Assembly (NCBI GenBank): GCA_023425905.1
Contig: JAFABT010000083.1
Coordinates: forward strand, 1-6,331
Length of the DNA stretch: 6,331 nt
DNA from: Actinomycetes bacterium
GTDB lineage: Bacteria > Actinomycetota > Actinomycetes > Actinomycetales > Cellulomonadaceae
Reading direction: 5' to 3'
Below, one piece after another: positions 1 to 5,643 of this stretch (within the stretch, counting starts at the first letter, position 1; every line of letters starts with the position of its first letter). The notes under the pieces were generated by a model. It made no database searches and was not told the DNA's origin. It saw only the letters and a list, made by a program, of their open reading frames with translations. A program made the position numbers and the translations under genes.

Positions 1-212
1 GTCGCGACAGGGGTGCCGCGCGACCCCGTCGCCGCGGGCGTCGTGCCGTCCGCGCCCGACAGCGCGCCGACGAGCATGACGACCGCGACGACGGCGAGGA
101 CGACGTCGACGACGAGGAAGGCGAGCAGCCCCGGGGTGAGCAGGTGACCTGCGTCCGGGCGCCCGGGAGCCGGGGGTGGCGGAACGGGGGGCACGCCCCC
201 ACTGTGCCTCAC
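1..212 (-). CDS. Small proline-rich single-span membrane protein, partial (C-terminus beyond the left edge)
   Basis: The frame is open from a GTG at 212-210 to the window edge, giving 70 visible residues without a stop. The N-terminus (residues 1-20) is short and proline-rich (VPPVPPPPAPGRPD) and presumably cytoplasmic. A clear hydrophobic helix follows at about residues 28-50 (LLAFLVVDVVLAVVAVVML), then an Ala/Gly/Thr-rich stretch that is probably extracytoplasmic. The GTG start shares bases with the TGA stop of the upstream peptidase gene (GTGA overlap), which argues for translational coupling in one operon. There is only a weak GA-rich ribosome site inside the end of that gene. A second possible start is the GTG at 194-192. 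No family is recognised. The codon pattern (GTC/CTC/GCC/GCG) matches a real high-GC gene, whereas the other two frames in this strand give Arg/Ser-rich nonsense. Function unknown. Confidence 0.6.
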   Translation of the reverse strand, partial: MRHSGGVPPVPPPPAPGRPDAGHLLTPGLLAFLVVDVVLAVVAVVMLVGALSGADGTTPAATGSRGTPVA

Positions 213-2212
213 CAGATGCGGACCCGCTCGGCGGGCGGCAGGTACGAGGCGTCGTCCGGCTGCACGTCGAAGGCCGTGTAGTACTCCTCGATGTTGCGCA
301 CGATCCCGTTGCACCGGAACTCCTCGGGGGAGTGCGGGTCGGTCGCGATCTGCTGGACGAGCGCCTCGTCGCGGCGCTTGGCCTGCCAAGCCTGCGCGTA
401 GCCGAGCAGGACGCGCTGCACCCCGGTGAGGCCGTCGATCACCGGCGCGTCCTCGAGCGGGCGGCCGAGCGCGATGCGGTAGGCCTTGAGGGCGATCGTG
501 AGGCCGCCGAGGTCGCCGATGTTCTCGCCGATCGTGAGCGCCCCGTTGACGTGGTGCTCCGCGTGCTCGGTCCCGACGAGCTGAGCGGGGACGTACCCGT
601 CGAACTGTGCGACGAGGGCTGCGGTCCGGGCCTCGAACTCGGCGCGGTCGGCTTCGGTCCACCAGTCTTCGAGACGTCCGGTGCCGTCGTACTTGGAGCC
701 CTGGTCGTCGAAGCCGTGGCCGATCTCGTGCCCGATGACCGCCCCGATGCCGCCGTAGTTGACCGCGTCGTCGGCCTCGGCGTCGAAGAACGGGGGCTGG
801 AGGATGGCCGCAGGGAAGACGACCTCGTTCATCCCGGGGTTGTAGTACGCGTTGACCGTCTGCGGCGTCATGAACCACTCGTCGCGGTCGATCGGCCGCC
901 CGATCTTGCCGAGCTCGCGGTCCTGCTCGAACGCGCTCGCGCGGCGGACGTTGCCGAGGAGGTCGTCCGCGCTGACCTCGAGGGCGTCGTAGTCGCGCCA
1001 GCGGGCGGGGTAGCCGATCTTCGGGGTGAACTGCTCGAGCTTGGCGAGCGCCTTGGCCTTCGTCTCCTCGCCCATCCAGTCGAGGGCGGTGATCGACTCC
1101 CGGTAGGCGGCGACGAGGTTCGCGACGAGCTCGTCCATGCGGGCCTTGTGCGTGGGTGGGAAGTGGCGCTCGACGTAGACCTTGCCCACGGCCTCCCCGA
1201 GGGCGCCCTCGACGACGGAGACCCCGCGCTTCCACCGCTCGCGGAGCTCCTGCGTGCCGTTGAGCCGCGTGCCGTAGAACTCGAAGTTCGCCTGGACGAC
1301 CGCGGCGGGCAGGTACGGCGCCCGGGCTGACGTCGTGTGGTACGCGAGCCACGCCTGCCAGGCCGCGAGCGGCTCGGACGCCCACAGCGCGGCGAAGCCC
1401 TCGGCGAAGGACGGCTCCCGGACGACGACGTCGTCGAGCGCGCCGGCCGGCGCGCCCAGGGCCGCTCCCCACGCGCGCCAGTCGAAGCCGGGCGCCTGCT
1501 CAGCGAGGGCTCCGAGCGTCGTCGGGTTGTACGTGAGGTCGGCGTCGCGGTCGGTGACCACATCCCAGTGGTGCGCGGCGAGCCGCGTCTCGAGGTCGAC
1601 GACGAGGCCCGCCTGCGCGTCGGCGTCGGGGCCCTCCTCGGCCCAGCCCGCGAGGGCGAGCATCCGCGCGACGTGCGGACGGTAGTCGGCGAGGATGTCG
1701 GCGTACCGCTCCTCGCGGTAGAACGCCTCGTCGGGCAGCCCGAGGCCGTCCTGGGCGAGGTAGACGACGTAGGTGTCCGGGTCCTTCGCGTCGTTGTCGA
1801 CCCAGAAGCCGACCGCGCCCCCGACGCCCGTGCGCTGCAGGCTTCCCAGGACGCCGGTGAGGTCCGCGGCGCAGGTCGCGCCGCGGATCGCGTCGAGGTC
1901 GAGCGCGAGCGGGGCGAGACCCGCCGCCTCGACCTCGTCGGCCGCCATGAAGCTCGCGTAGAGCGCACCGATCTTGGCCTCGACACCGTCGGCCGCAGCC
2001 TCGCCCGAGCGGACCGCCTCGCCGGCGTCCGTGATGATGTCGCGGACCTGGCGCTCGGCCACGTCGTGGAGGCGGCGGAAGTGACCGTCGGACGCGCGAT
2101 CGGCAGGGATCTCGTGCGTGCGCCACCAGCGGCCGTTGACGTGACCGTAGAGGTCGTCCTGGGGACGGACGTCCGGGTCGAGTGCGTCGAGGTCGATTCC
2201 GCTGTGCGTCAT
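209..2212 (-). CDS. pepO: M13 (neprilysin/PepO-type) zinc metalloendopeptidase, cytoplasmic
   Basis: This 667-residue protein has the usual length of bacterial PepO and is complete. The M13 N-terminal domain begins almost at once (RPQDDLYGHVNGRW, residues 16-29), which supports the ATG at 2212-2210. An AAAGG lies about 10 nt upstream as a ribosome site. The catalytic half carries the substrate-binding NAYYNP (454-459), the zinc motif HEIGH (His495, Glu496, His499), and the third zinc ligand Glu563 in GENIGDLGG. It also carries His627 and Arg633 in DPHSPEEFR, the counterparts of the neprilysin transition-state and substrate-carboxylate residues. There is no signal peptide or membrane span and only two cysteines (114, 634). 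It should therefore act in the cytosol, cleaving oligopeptides on the amino side of hydrophobic residues, as is known for the family. The canonical ENxADxGG motif has Gly566 in place of Ala. The gene is divergent from rpiB and overlaps the next minus-strand gene by 4 nt. Assignment to family is secure; the physiological substrate is unknown. Confidence 0.96.
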   Translation of the reverse strand: MTHSGIDLDALDPDVRPQDDLYGHVNGRWWRTHEIPADRASDGHFRRLHDVAERQVRDIITDAGEAVRSGEAAADGVEAKIGALYASFMAADEVEAAGLAPLALDLDAIRGATCAADLTGVLGSLQRTGVGGAVGFWVDNDAKDPDTYVVYLAQDGLGLPDEAFYREERYADILADYRPHVARMLALAGWAEEGPDADAQAGLVVDLETRLAAHHWDVVTDRDADLTYNPTTLGALAEQAPGFDWRAWGAALGAPAGALDDVVVREPSFAEGFAALWASEPLAAWQAWLAYHTTSARAPYLPAAVVQANFEFYGTRLNGTQELRERWKRGVSVVEGALGEAVGKVYVERHFPPTHKARMDELVANLVAAYRESITALDWMGEETKAKALAKLEQFTPKIGYPARWRDYDALEVSADDLLGNVRRASAFEQDRELGKIGRPIDRDEWFMTPQTVNAYYNPGMNEVVFPAAILQPPFFDAEADDAVNYGGIGAVIGHEIGHGFDDQGSKYDGTGRLEDWWTEADRAEFEARTAALVAQFDGYVPAQLVGTEHAEHHVNGALTIGENIGDLGGLTIALKAYRIALGRPLEDAPVIDGLTGVQRVLLGYAQAWQAKRRDEALVQQIATDPHSPEEFRCNGIVRNIEEYYTAFDVQPDDASYLPPAERVRIW

Positions 2213-2251
2213 GGGTGGAGGGCCTTTCGACGAGGGGGCGAGCGCGTCCCC

Positions 2252-2257
2252 AGCCTA
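2252..2257 (-). promoter_or_regulatory. Possible -10 box for pepO
   Basis: On the minus strand these bases read TAGGCT, a match to the actinobacterial TANNNT -10 pattern. A purine-containing start about 7 nt downstream would give a 5' leader of roughly 33 nt including the AAAGG ribosome site. No convincing -35 hexamer is visible at 16-19 nt upstream. The assignment rests on one short motif in a 105-bp divergent region. Confidence 0.3.
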
Positions 2258-2287
2258 GGCGTTCCGACAGGCGGCAGATCGTCCGTC

Positions 2288-2305
2288 TCGCACCGCTGGG
2301 TGCGG
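2288..2305 (+). promoter_or_regulatory. Hairpin abutting the rpiB ribosome-binding site
   Basis: CGCACC (2289-2294) and GGTGCG (2299-2304) form a perfect 6-bp stem with a GCTG tetraloop, and a T-G wobble (2288/2305) can extend it. The Shine-Dalgarno AGGA (2307-2310) begins two bases after the stem, and the rpiB start is at 2318. In the mRNA this hairpin would sit at the edge of the ribosome footprint. It may stabilise the 5' end or tune initiation. In DNA this GC-rich it may also be chance. No run of T follows, so it is not an intrinsic terminator. Confidence 0.35.
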
Positions 2306-2317
2306 CAGGATGAGCGC

Positions 2318-2776
2318 ATGCGCATCCACATCGCCGCGGATCACGCCGGCTACGAGCTCAAGTCCTTCCTCGTCGAGCACCTCACCTCGGCCGGCCACGA
2401 CGTGGTCGACCACGGGGCGCACGAGTACGACGCCCTCGACGACTACCCGCCCGTCTGCTTCGACGCCGGCGCGGCCGTCGTCGCGGAGCCGGGCAGCCTC
2501 GGCGTCGTCATCGGCGGCTCGGGCAACGGCGAGCAGATCGCGGCGAACAAGGTCGCAGGCGTCCGTGCCGTCCTCGCGTGGTCGCTCGACACCGCGCGCC
2601 TGGGCCGCCAGCACAACGACGCGAACGTCATCGCGATCGGCGCCCGGCAGCACACGCCGGAGGTGGCCGCGGAGATGGTCGACGCCTTCGTCGCCGAGCC
2701 GTTCTCGGGCGACGAGCGCCACCAGCGCCGCATCGACCTGCTCGCCGCGTACGAGGCGTCGCGCTCCCAGGACTAG
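2318..2776 (+). CDS. rpiB: Ribose-5-phosphate isomerase B
   Basis: This complete 152-residue protein of the RpiB/LacA/LacB sugar-isomerase family interconverts ribose 5-phosphate and ribulose 5-phosphate in the cytosolic pentose phosphate pathway. The start MRIHIAADHAGYELK is a typical family N-terminus, with Asp8-His9 at the sugar site. The catalytic loop reads GGSGNGEQIAANK (66-78). Glu72 occupies the place of the catalytic base, as in the mycobacterial type, where E. coli RpiB uses a cysteine. RQHNDANV (97-104) supplies His99 for ring opening, and Arg110 and Arg134 fit the phosphate-binding arginines. The ATG at 2318 is preceded by AGGA at 2307-2310 with 7-nt spacing. An upstream ATG at 2310 is in another frame, and the longer upstream reading of this frame is antisense to pepO. 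The gene is divergent from pepO and convergent with the acetyltransferase. It appears to be monocistronic. Confidence 0.96.
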   Translation: MRIHIAADHAGYELKSFLVEHLTSAGHDVVDHGAHEYDALDDYPPVCFDAGAAVVAEPGSLGVVIGGSGNGEQIAANKVAGVRAVLAWSLDTARLGRQHNDANVIAIGARQHTPEVAAEMVDAFVAEPFSGDERHQRRIDLLAAYEASRSQD

Positions 2777-2843
2777 CTCCGTGCGCCCCCACCCGGGCGG
2801 TGCGTCCAAGCGTGGTGGACGAGCGCCGCGGCGGCTCAGCGCC
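2777..2843. terminator. Convergent intergenic gap with weak hairpins
   Basis: This 67-bp gap lies between the rpiB stop and the acetyltransferase stop. Two small inverted repeats are visible: CGCCC/GGGCG (2784-2788 and 2795-2799, 6-nt loop) and GTCCA/TGGAC (2804-2808 and 2816-2820, 7-nt loop). Neither is followed by a T-run on either strand. They could serve as U-less bidirectional terminators of the sort proposed for high-GC actinobacteria, but the stems are short and chance is a fair explanation. Confidence 0.2.
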
Positions 2844-4121
2844 TCAGAACAGCCACGGGCTGCAGGGCGCGACGGGCCAGCCGAGGGCGGTCGTGGCCTG
2901 GAGCAGCGTCCCGGGGCGCCGTGCGGTGACGAGCCCGGCCGACGCGAGGGCAGTGAGCGGGCGGCCACCGAGGTACACGGCACCGAGTTCGCGCACGTCG
3001 AGCACGAGCTCCGGCTTGTCGTCGTCCGCGCGCGCGACCGTCGCCACGTGGGTGCCGTCGTCGTCGGCCTCGGTGCGCACCCGCCACCTCCCGGCGTTCG
3101 CGGGGACGTGGGCGTCCGTCATTTCGAGCACGACGTCGAGCGGAGCGGCGTAGCGCCGTGTGCCGAGCGCCGTCGGCACGTCGACGACGCGGACCCAGAG
3201 GTTGTCGACGAGCGCCGGACGCCCGGCGCGCACGTCGACGAGGAGCGCGAGAAGCGGGTCGTCGACCGGCAGGTGCGGCGTCCGCACCGTCGTGGTGAGG
3301 TCGAGGTCGAGGAGCACCTCCCACACGCGGTGCGTGGCGGCCGCCCCGATCGCCGTGAGGAGGACCACCTCGACCTCGCCCTGCGGGACGGACGCCTCCC
3401 ACCGTGCCGTCCGGCGCACGAGCGCCGCTGCCCGGACCCGGCCCGCATCGTGGACCGTGAGGAGCTGCAGCGGCTCGGCGCCGTGCCGACGCACGGGCGG
3501 GTCGTAGACGGCCGGTGCCCACATGAGCGCGCTGCCTCGGCGGGCGCGGCCCGGCCGAGGCTCGAGGCGGTCCTGCTCGGCCTCGAGCGCGCGCAGGACG
3601 GGTACGTCCCGCTCGGGGGCGAGGGGCTCGAACCGCACCTCGAGGTCACCCGCACCCGGGACGGGGCGCAGCGGCGCGCCGCGACTGAGCGTGAGCCGCA
3701 CGTCGTCCGCACCCGTCCCGTACCCGAAGCGGCCGTAGATCGCCGGCTCGGCGGCGCCGAGCACGGAGAGCGCCTCGCCCCGCTCGCGGCAGTGCCCCAG
3801 GTGGGTCGCCATCATCTCCGTGAGCAGCCCGCGCCGACGATGGTCGGGCCGGACCATGACCCAGGACAGGCCGGCCGAGGCGACCGTCGCCCCGGGGACC
3901 GGGAGCGTGAACGGGAACGACGTGTGAAAGGCGACGAGGCGGCCGTCCGCGTCGTCGACCGCCACGGTGCGGTCCCACGGCAGGTATCGGGGGAAGTCGC
4001 GCTCCGACTCGGCGTCGCGGGGCGTGCAGAAGGCCGCGCTGTCGAGCTCGAAGAGCTCGGGCATCCGGTCCTCGTCGAGGGTGCCGGTCCGAAGCCGGCG
4101 CGGGGCCTGCGAGTGGGTCAT
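2844..4121 (-). CDS. Eis-type GNAT N-acetyltransferase with C-terminal SCP2-like domain
   Basis: This 425-residue protein has the length and order of the Eis family: an N-terminal GNAT domain, a second GNAT-like region and a C-terminal sterol-carrier-like domain. The acetyl-CoA loop is visible as WVMVRPDHRRRGLLTEMM (87-104). IYGRFGYG (128-135) is the family signature, its first Tyr (129) matching the general acid. DNLWVRVVDVPTALGTRRY (306-324) opens the C-terminal domain. The chain ends in Phe425. In mycobacterial Eis the free carboxylate of the terminal Phe is the catalytic base, so the exact C-terminus matters here. Known Eis proteins acetylate amines, including aminoglycosides at several positions; the substrate of this one cannot be told. 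I chose the ATG at 4121-4119 because a G-rich ribosome site precedes it and the protein aligns from there. The longer open frame to 4442 lies antisense to the phosphatase gene. A TAAGTC about 45 nt upstream is the only promoter hint. Confidence 0.9.
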   Translation of the reverse strand: MTHSQAPRRLRTGTLDEDRMPELFELDSAAFCTPRDAESERDFPRYLPWDRTVAVDDADGRLVAFHTSFPFTLPVPGATVASAGLSWVMVRPDHRRRGLLTEMMATHLGHCRERGEALSVLGAAEPAIYGRFGYGTGADDVRLTLSRGAPLRPVPGAGDLEVRFEPLAPERDVPVLRALEAEQDRLEPRPGRARRGSALMWAPAVYDPPVRRHGAEPLQLLTVHDAGRVRAAALVRRTARWEASVPQGEVEVVLLTAIGAAATHRVWEVLLDLDLTTTVRTPHLPVDDPLLALLVDVRAGRPALVDNLWVRVVDVPTALGTRRYAAPLDVVLEMTDAHVPANAGRWRVRTEADDDGTHVATVARADDDKPELVLDVRELGAVYLGGRPLTALASAGLVTARRPGTLLQATTALGWPVAPCSPWLF

Positions 4122-4210
4122 GGGGCCACCCTGCTCCTGCGCCGCGGGCGGACGCGAGGACTTATTCGTCGCGTGCCGCACCGACCTACCCGGACGTCGT
4201 GGACGGGCGC

Positions 4211-4216
4211 TAGATT
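4211..4216 (+). promoter_or_regulatory. Putative -10 box giving a leaderless phosphatase mRNA
   Basis: TAGATT fits TANNNT and lies in a locally AT-richer patch. Its last base is 6 nt before the A of the ATG at 4223, the distance at which transcription usually starts. No Shine-Dalgarno sequence precedes that ATG (bases CGCCCC only). Together this suggests a transcript starting at or within a base of the start codon, a common arrangement in actinobacteria. A -35 element is not recognisable. Confidence 0.5.
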
Positions 4217-4222
4217 CGCCCC

Positions 4223-5473
4223 ATGACCTCCCAGGCGGCCACGTCGGTCGGGCAGCGCGCCGCGCCGCCCGACGCTGCGCCGCCCGACAGCGCACCCCCG
4301 GACAGCGCACCGCCCCTCGGTGCGTCGCCCGGCACCGCACCGAGCTCAGGCCGGCGTCGTCGGGCGTCGGTGGCCGACGTGCTGCGTCGGCTCCACGCCA
4401 CGAGGAACCAGCGCCTGCACGGCGTCGTGGTCGGGGTGTCACGACGTCTCGGTCTGGGCCCGCAGGTGTTCTACCTCGCGGCCTTCCTCGCCGCCGTCAC
4501 GGTGGCCACGCTCGGGATCGTCTTCGCGCGGGACTGGTTCCCGCCCGCAGCCCTGCTGCTCCTCATGCTGCTCGGCGGATACGTGCTGCGCTTCTGGTCC
4601 GTGGCCGTCCTCGCCGCGACGACGCTCGCCGTCACGGCGACGCTCGAGCTGTCGGGAGCGGCCAACCTGCGACCGGGCACGATGATCATCCAGATCATCG
4701 GTGTGCTCGCCGTGCTCGCGTTCGTCCGGTCCCGTGACCGGCTGGGCCTGCAGGGTGCGCTGGGCGACCTCATGATCGTCGACCTCCGTGACCGCCTCGC
4801 GGCGCACGGCCGGATCCCACGGCTGCCCGACGGCTGGCACGTCGACACCGCGCTGCGGGCGGCCTACGCGGAGGCGTTCTCCGGTGACTTCGTCGTGGCG
4901 GCGCGTGGCGAGGGCGGCCGGCTCCTCGAGATCGCGCTCGTCGACGTGTCCGGCAAGGGGCAGGCGGCAGGGGTACGGTCCCTGCTGCTCTCGGGGGCCT
5001 TCGGCGGTCTGCTGGGCGCGATGCCGAGGCGGGAGTTCCTCCGAGCCGCGAACCGTTACGTGCTCGAGCAGCACTGGGACGAGGGCTTCGCGACGGCCGC
5101 GCACCTCGCGGTGCGGCTCGACACCGGGGAGTACTGGATGTCGACCGCGGGCCATCCTCCAGCGGTGCACCTGCACGCGGGCTCCGGGCAGCTCGCGCTC
5201 GTGGACACCGTGGGCGCGCCCGCCCTCGGCGTCGTCGAGGGGCCGACGTTCTCCGTCCACCACGGCCGCCTCGCGCACGGCGACACGCTCATGCTCTACA
5301 CGGACGGCCTCGTCGAGGGGGCGTCCGACGACGTCGCCCTCGGTATCGACCGACTCATGGGGGTCCTCGAACGGGTCGTCGCGGCGCGCAGCGGAGACGC
5401 GGACGACGTCCTCACCGCGCTGCGAGCTCCAGAGACCGACGACCGCGCGCTCGTGCTCGTCCGTCGCGACTGA
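4223..5473 (+). CDS. Membrane-anchored SpoIIE/RsbU-type PP2C phosphatase with PspC-like N-terminal segment
   Basis: This is a complete 416-residue protein. Residues 1-50 are Pro/Ala-rich and probably disordered. Residues 57-102 (RNQRLHGVVVGVSRRLGLGP, then a hydrophobic helix) resemble the GVxxGLAxxLGxxP entry of PspC domains. Four likely membrane spans follow, at about 82-102, 107-122, 124-143 and 153-168. The C-terminal half is a cytoplasmic PPM/SpoIIE domain. It contains AFSGDF (Asp222), VDVSGKGQAA (Asp241), TAGHPPAVH (308-316), ALGV, GDTLMLYTDG (Asp361) and a closing DD (406-407) before RALVLVRR. The metal-binding aspartates are all present, so it should be an active Mn/Mg-dependent Ser/Thr phosphatase. 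Relatives dephosphorylate STAS anti-anti-sigma factors. No STAS or anti-sigma gene is in the window, so the target is unknown. The ATG at 4223 is supported by the adjacent -10 box. The usual VGGD is here FSGD. Confidence 0.88.
   Translation: MTSQAATSVGQRAAPPDAAPPDSAPPDSAPPLGASPGTAPSSGRRRRASVADVLRRLHATRNQRLHGVVVGVSRRLGLGPQVFYLAAFLAAVTVATLGIVFARDWFPPAALLLLMLLGGYVLRFWSVAVLAATTLAVTATLELSGAANLRPGTMIIQIIGVLAVLAFVRSRDRLGLQGALGDLMIVDLRDRLAAHGRIPRLPDGWHVDTALRAAYAEAFSGDFVVAARGEGGRLLEIALVDVSGKGQAAGVRSLLLSGAFGGLLGAMPRREFLRAANRYVLEQHWDEGFATAAHLAVRLDTGEYWMSTAGHPPAVHLHAGSGQLALVDTVGAPALGVVEGPTFSVHHGRLAHGDTLMLYTDGLVEGASDDVALGIDRLMGVLERVVAARSGDADDVLTALRAPETDDRALVLVRRD
4262..4321 (+). repeat. Four 15-bp in-frame tandem repeats (APPDS unit) in the phosphatase N-terminus
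   Basis: Codons 14-33 encode APPDA, APPDS, APPDS and APPLG, with the DNA units drifting only at a few positions (for example gcgccgcccgac, gcacccccggac). The repeat lies in the cytoplasmic, low-complexity tail ahead of the PspC-like segment. It is probably a flexible linker. Copy number could vary by slippage without breaking the frame. Confidence 0.75.
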
Positions 5474-5577
5474 GCGACTCCCGATCCGGCGGACCGTTCC
5501 GGACCCGCGTCGGCGCGTCGTCGGGCAAGATGTGACCTGCTCCGTGTGCCACGCGGATCCCGCTGAGACGAGGTGTG

Positions 5578-5643
5578 ATGACGACCGGACCGGCCCGCAC
5601 GGCCCTCCCGCAGACCCGCCACGACGCGGCGGGTCGGCGATGA
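5578..5643 (+). CDS. Possible 21-codon leader ORF overlapping the EIIA start
   Basis: ATG at 5578 follows a GAGG (5570-5573) with short 4-nt spacing. A GTG at 5575 is an in-frame alternative. The frame reads MTTGPARTALPQTRHDAAGR plus one Arg and stops at TGA 5641-5643, overlapping the EIIA ATG (5640-5642) as ATGA. The peptide resembles nothing I know and is Arg/Ala-rich. The ORF is supported by a visible ribosome site and the overlap. The EIIA start itself has only a weak site (GGCGGGTCGG) that is buried in a hairpin. I infer that translating this ORF could open the hairpin and pass ribosomes to the EIIA gene. A 21-codon ORF can arise by chance at this GC content. Confidence 0.4.
   Translation: MTTGPARTALPQTRHDAAGRR
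5613..5635 (+). promoter_or_regulatory. Perfect 8-bp hairpin covering the EIIA ribosome-binding region
   Basis: GACCCGCC (5613-5620) and GGCGGGTC (5628-5635) pair perfectly with a 7-nt loop (ACGACGC). The stem ends 4 nt before the EIIA ATG at 5640. The only purine-rich stretch that could serve as a ribosome site, GGCGGG, lies in the 3' arm, so the folded form should hide it. The hairpin is inside the short upstream ORF. No T-run follows, so termination is unlikely. Confidence 0.55.

Noticed and set aside
176..1330. 384-codon open frame on the plus strand opposite pepO
   Set aside because: It is antisense to a peptidase with a complete set of family motifs. Its Val/Asp/Arg/Leu-rich translation is the usual shadow of a high-GC gene.
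1337..2317. Long N-terminal extension of the rpiB frame
   Set aside because: It runs antisense through pepO. RpiB homology starts exactly at the ATG at 2318, which has a good ribosome site.
2310..4226. 638-codon plus-strand open frame across rpiB and the acetyltransferase
   Set aside because: It is a Ser/Arg/Thr-rich shadow out of frame with rpiB and antisense to the acetyltransferase.
4122..4442. N-terminal extension of the acetyltransferase frame
   Set aside because: It overlaps the start of the phosphatase gene on the other strand and gives Arg/Ala/Pro-rich sequence. The family alignment begins after the ATG at 4121.
5485..5505. Inverted repeat TCCGG/CCGGA and direct repeat CGGACC after the phosphatase stop
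   Set aside because: The stem is only 5 bp with a 9-nt loop and no T-run follows. It is too weak to call a terminator or operator.
5526..5531. CAAGAT as a possible -10 box for the leader ORF and EIIA gene
   Set aside because: It lacks the leading T of TANNNT and has no -35 at proper spacing.
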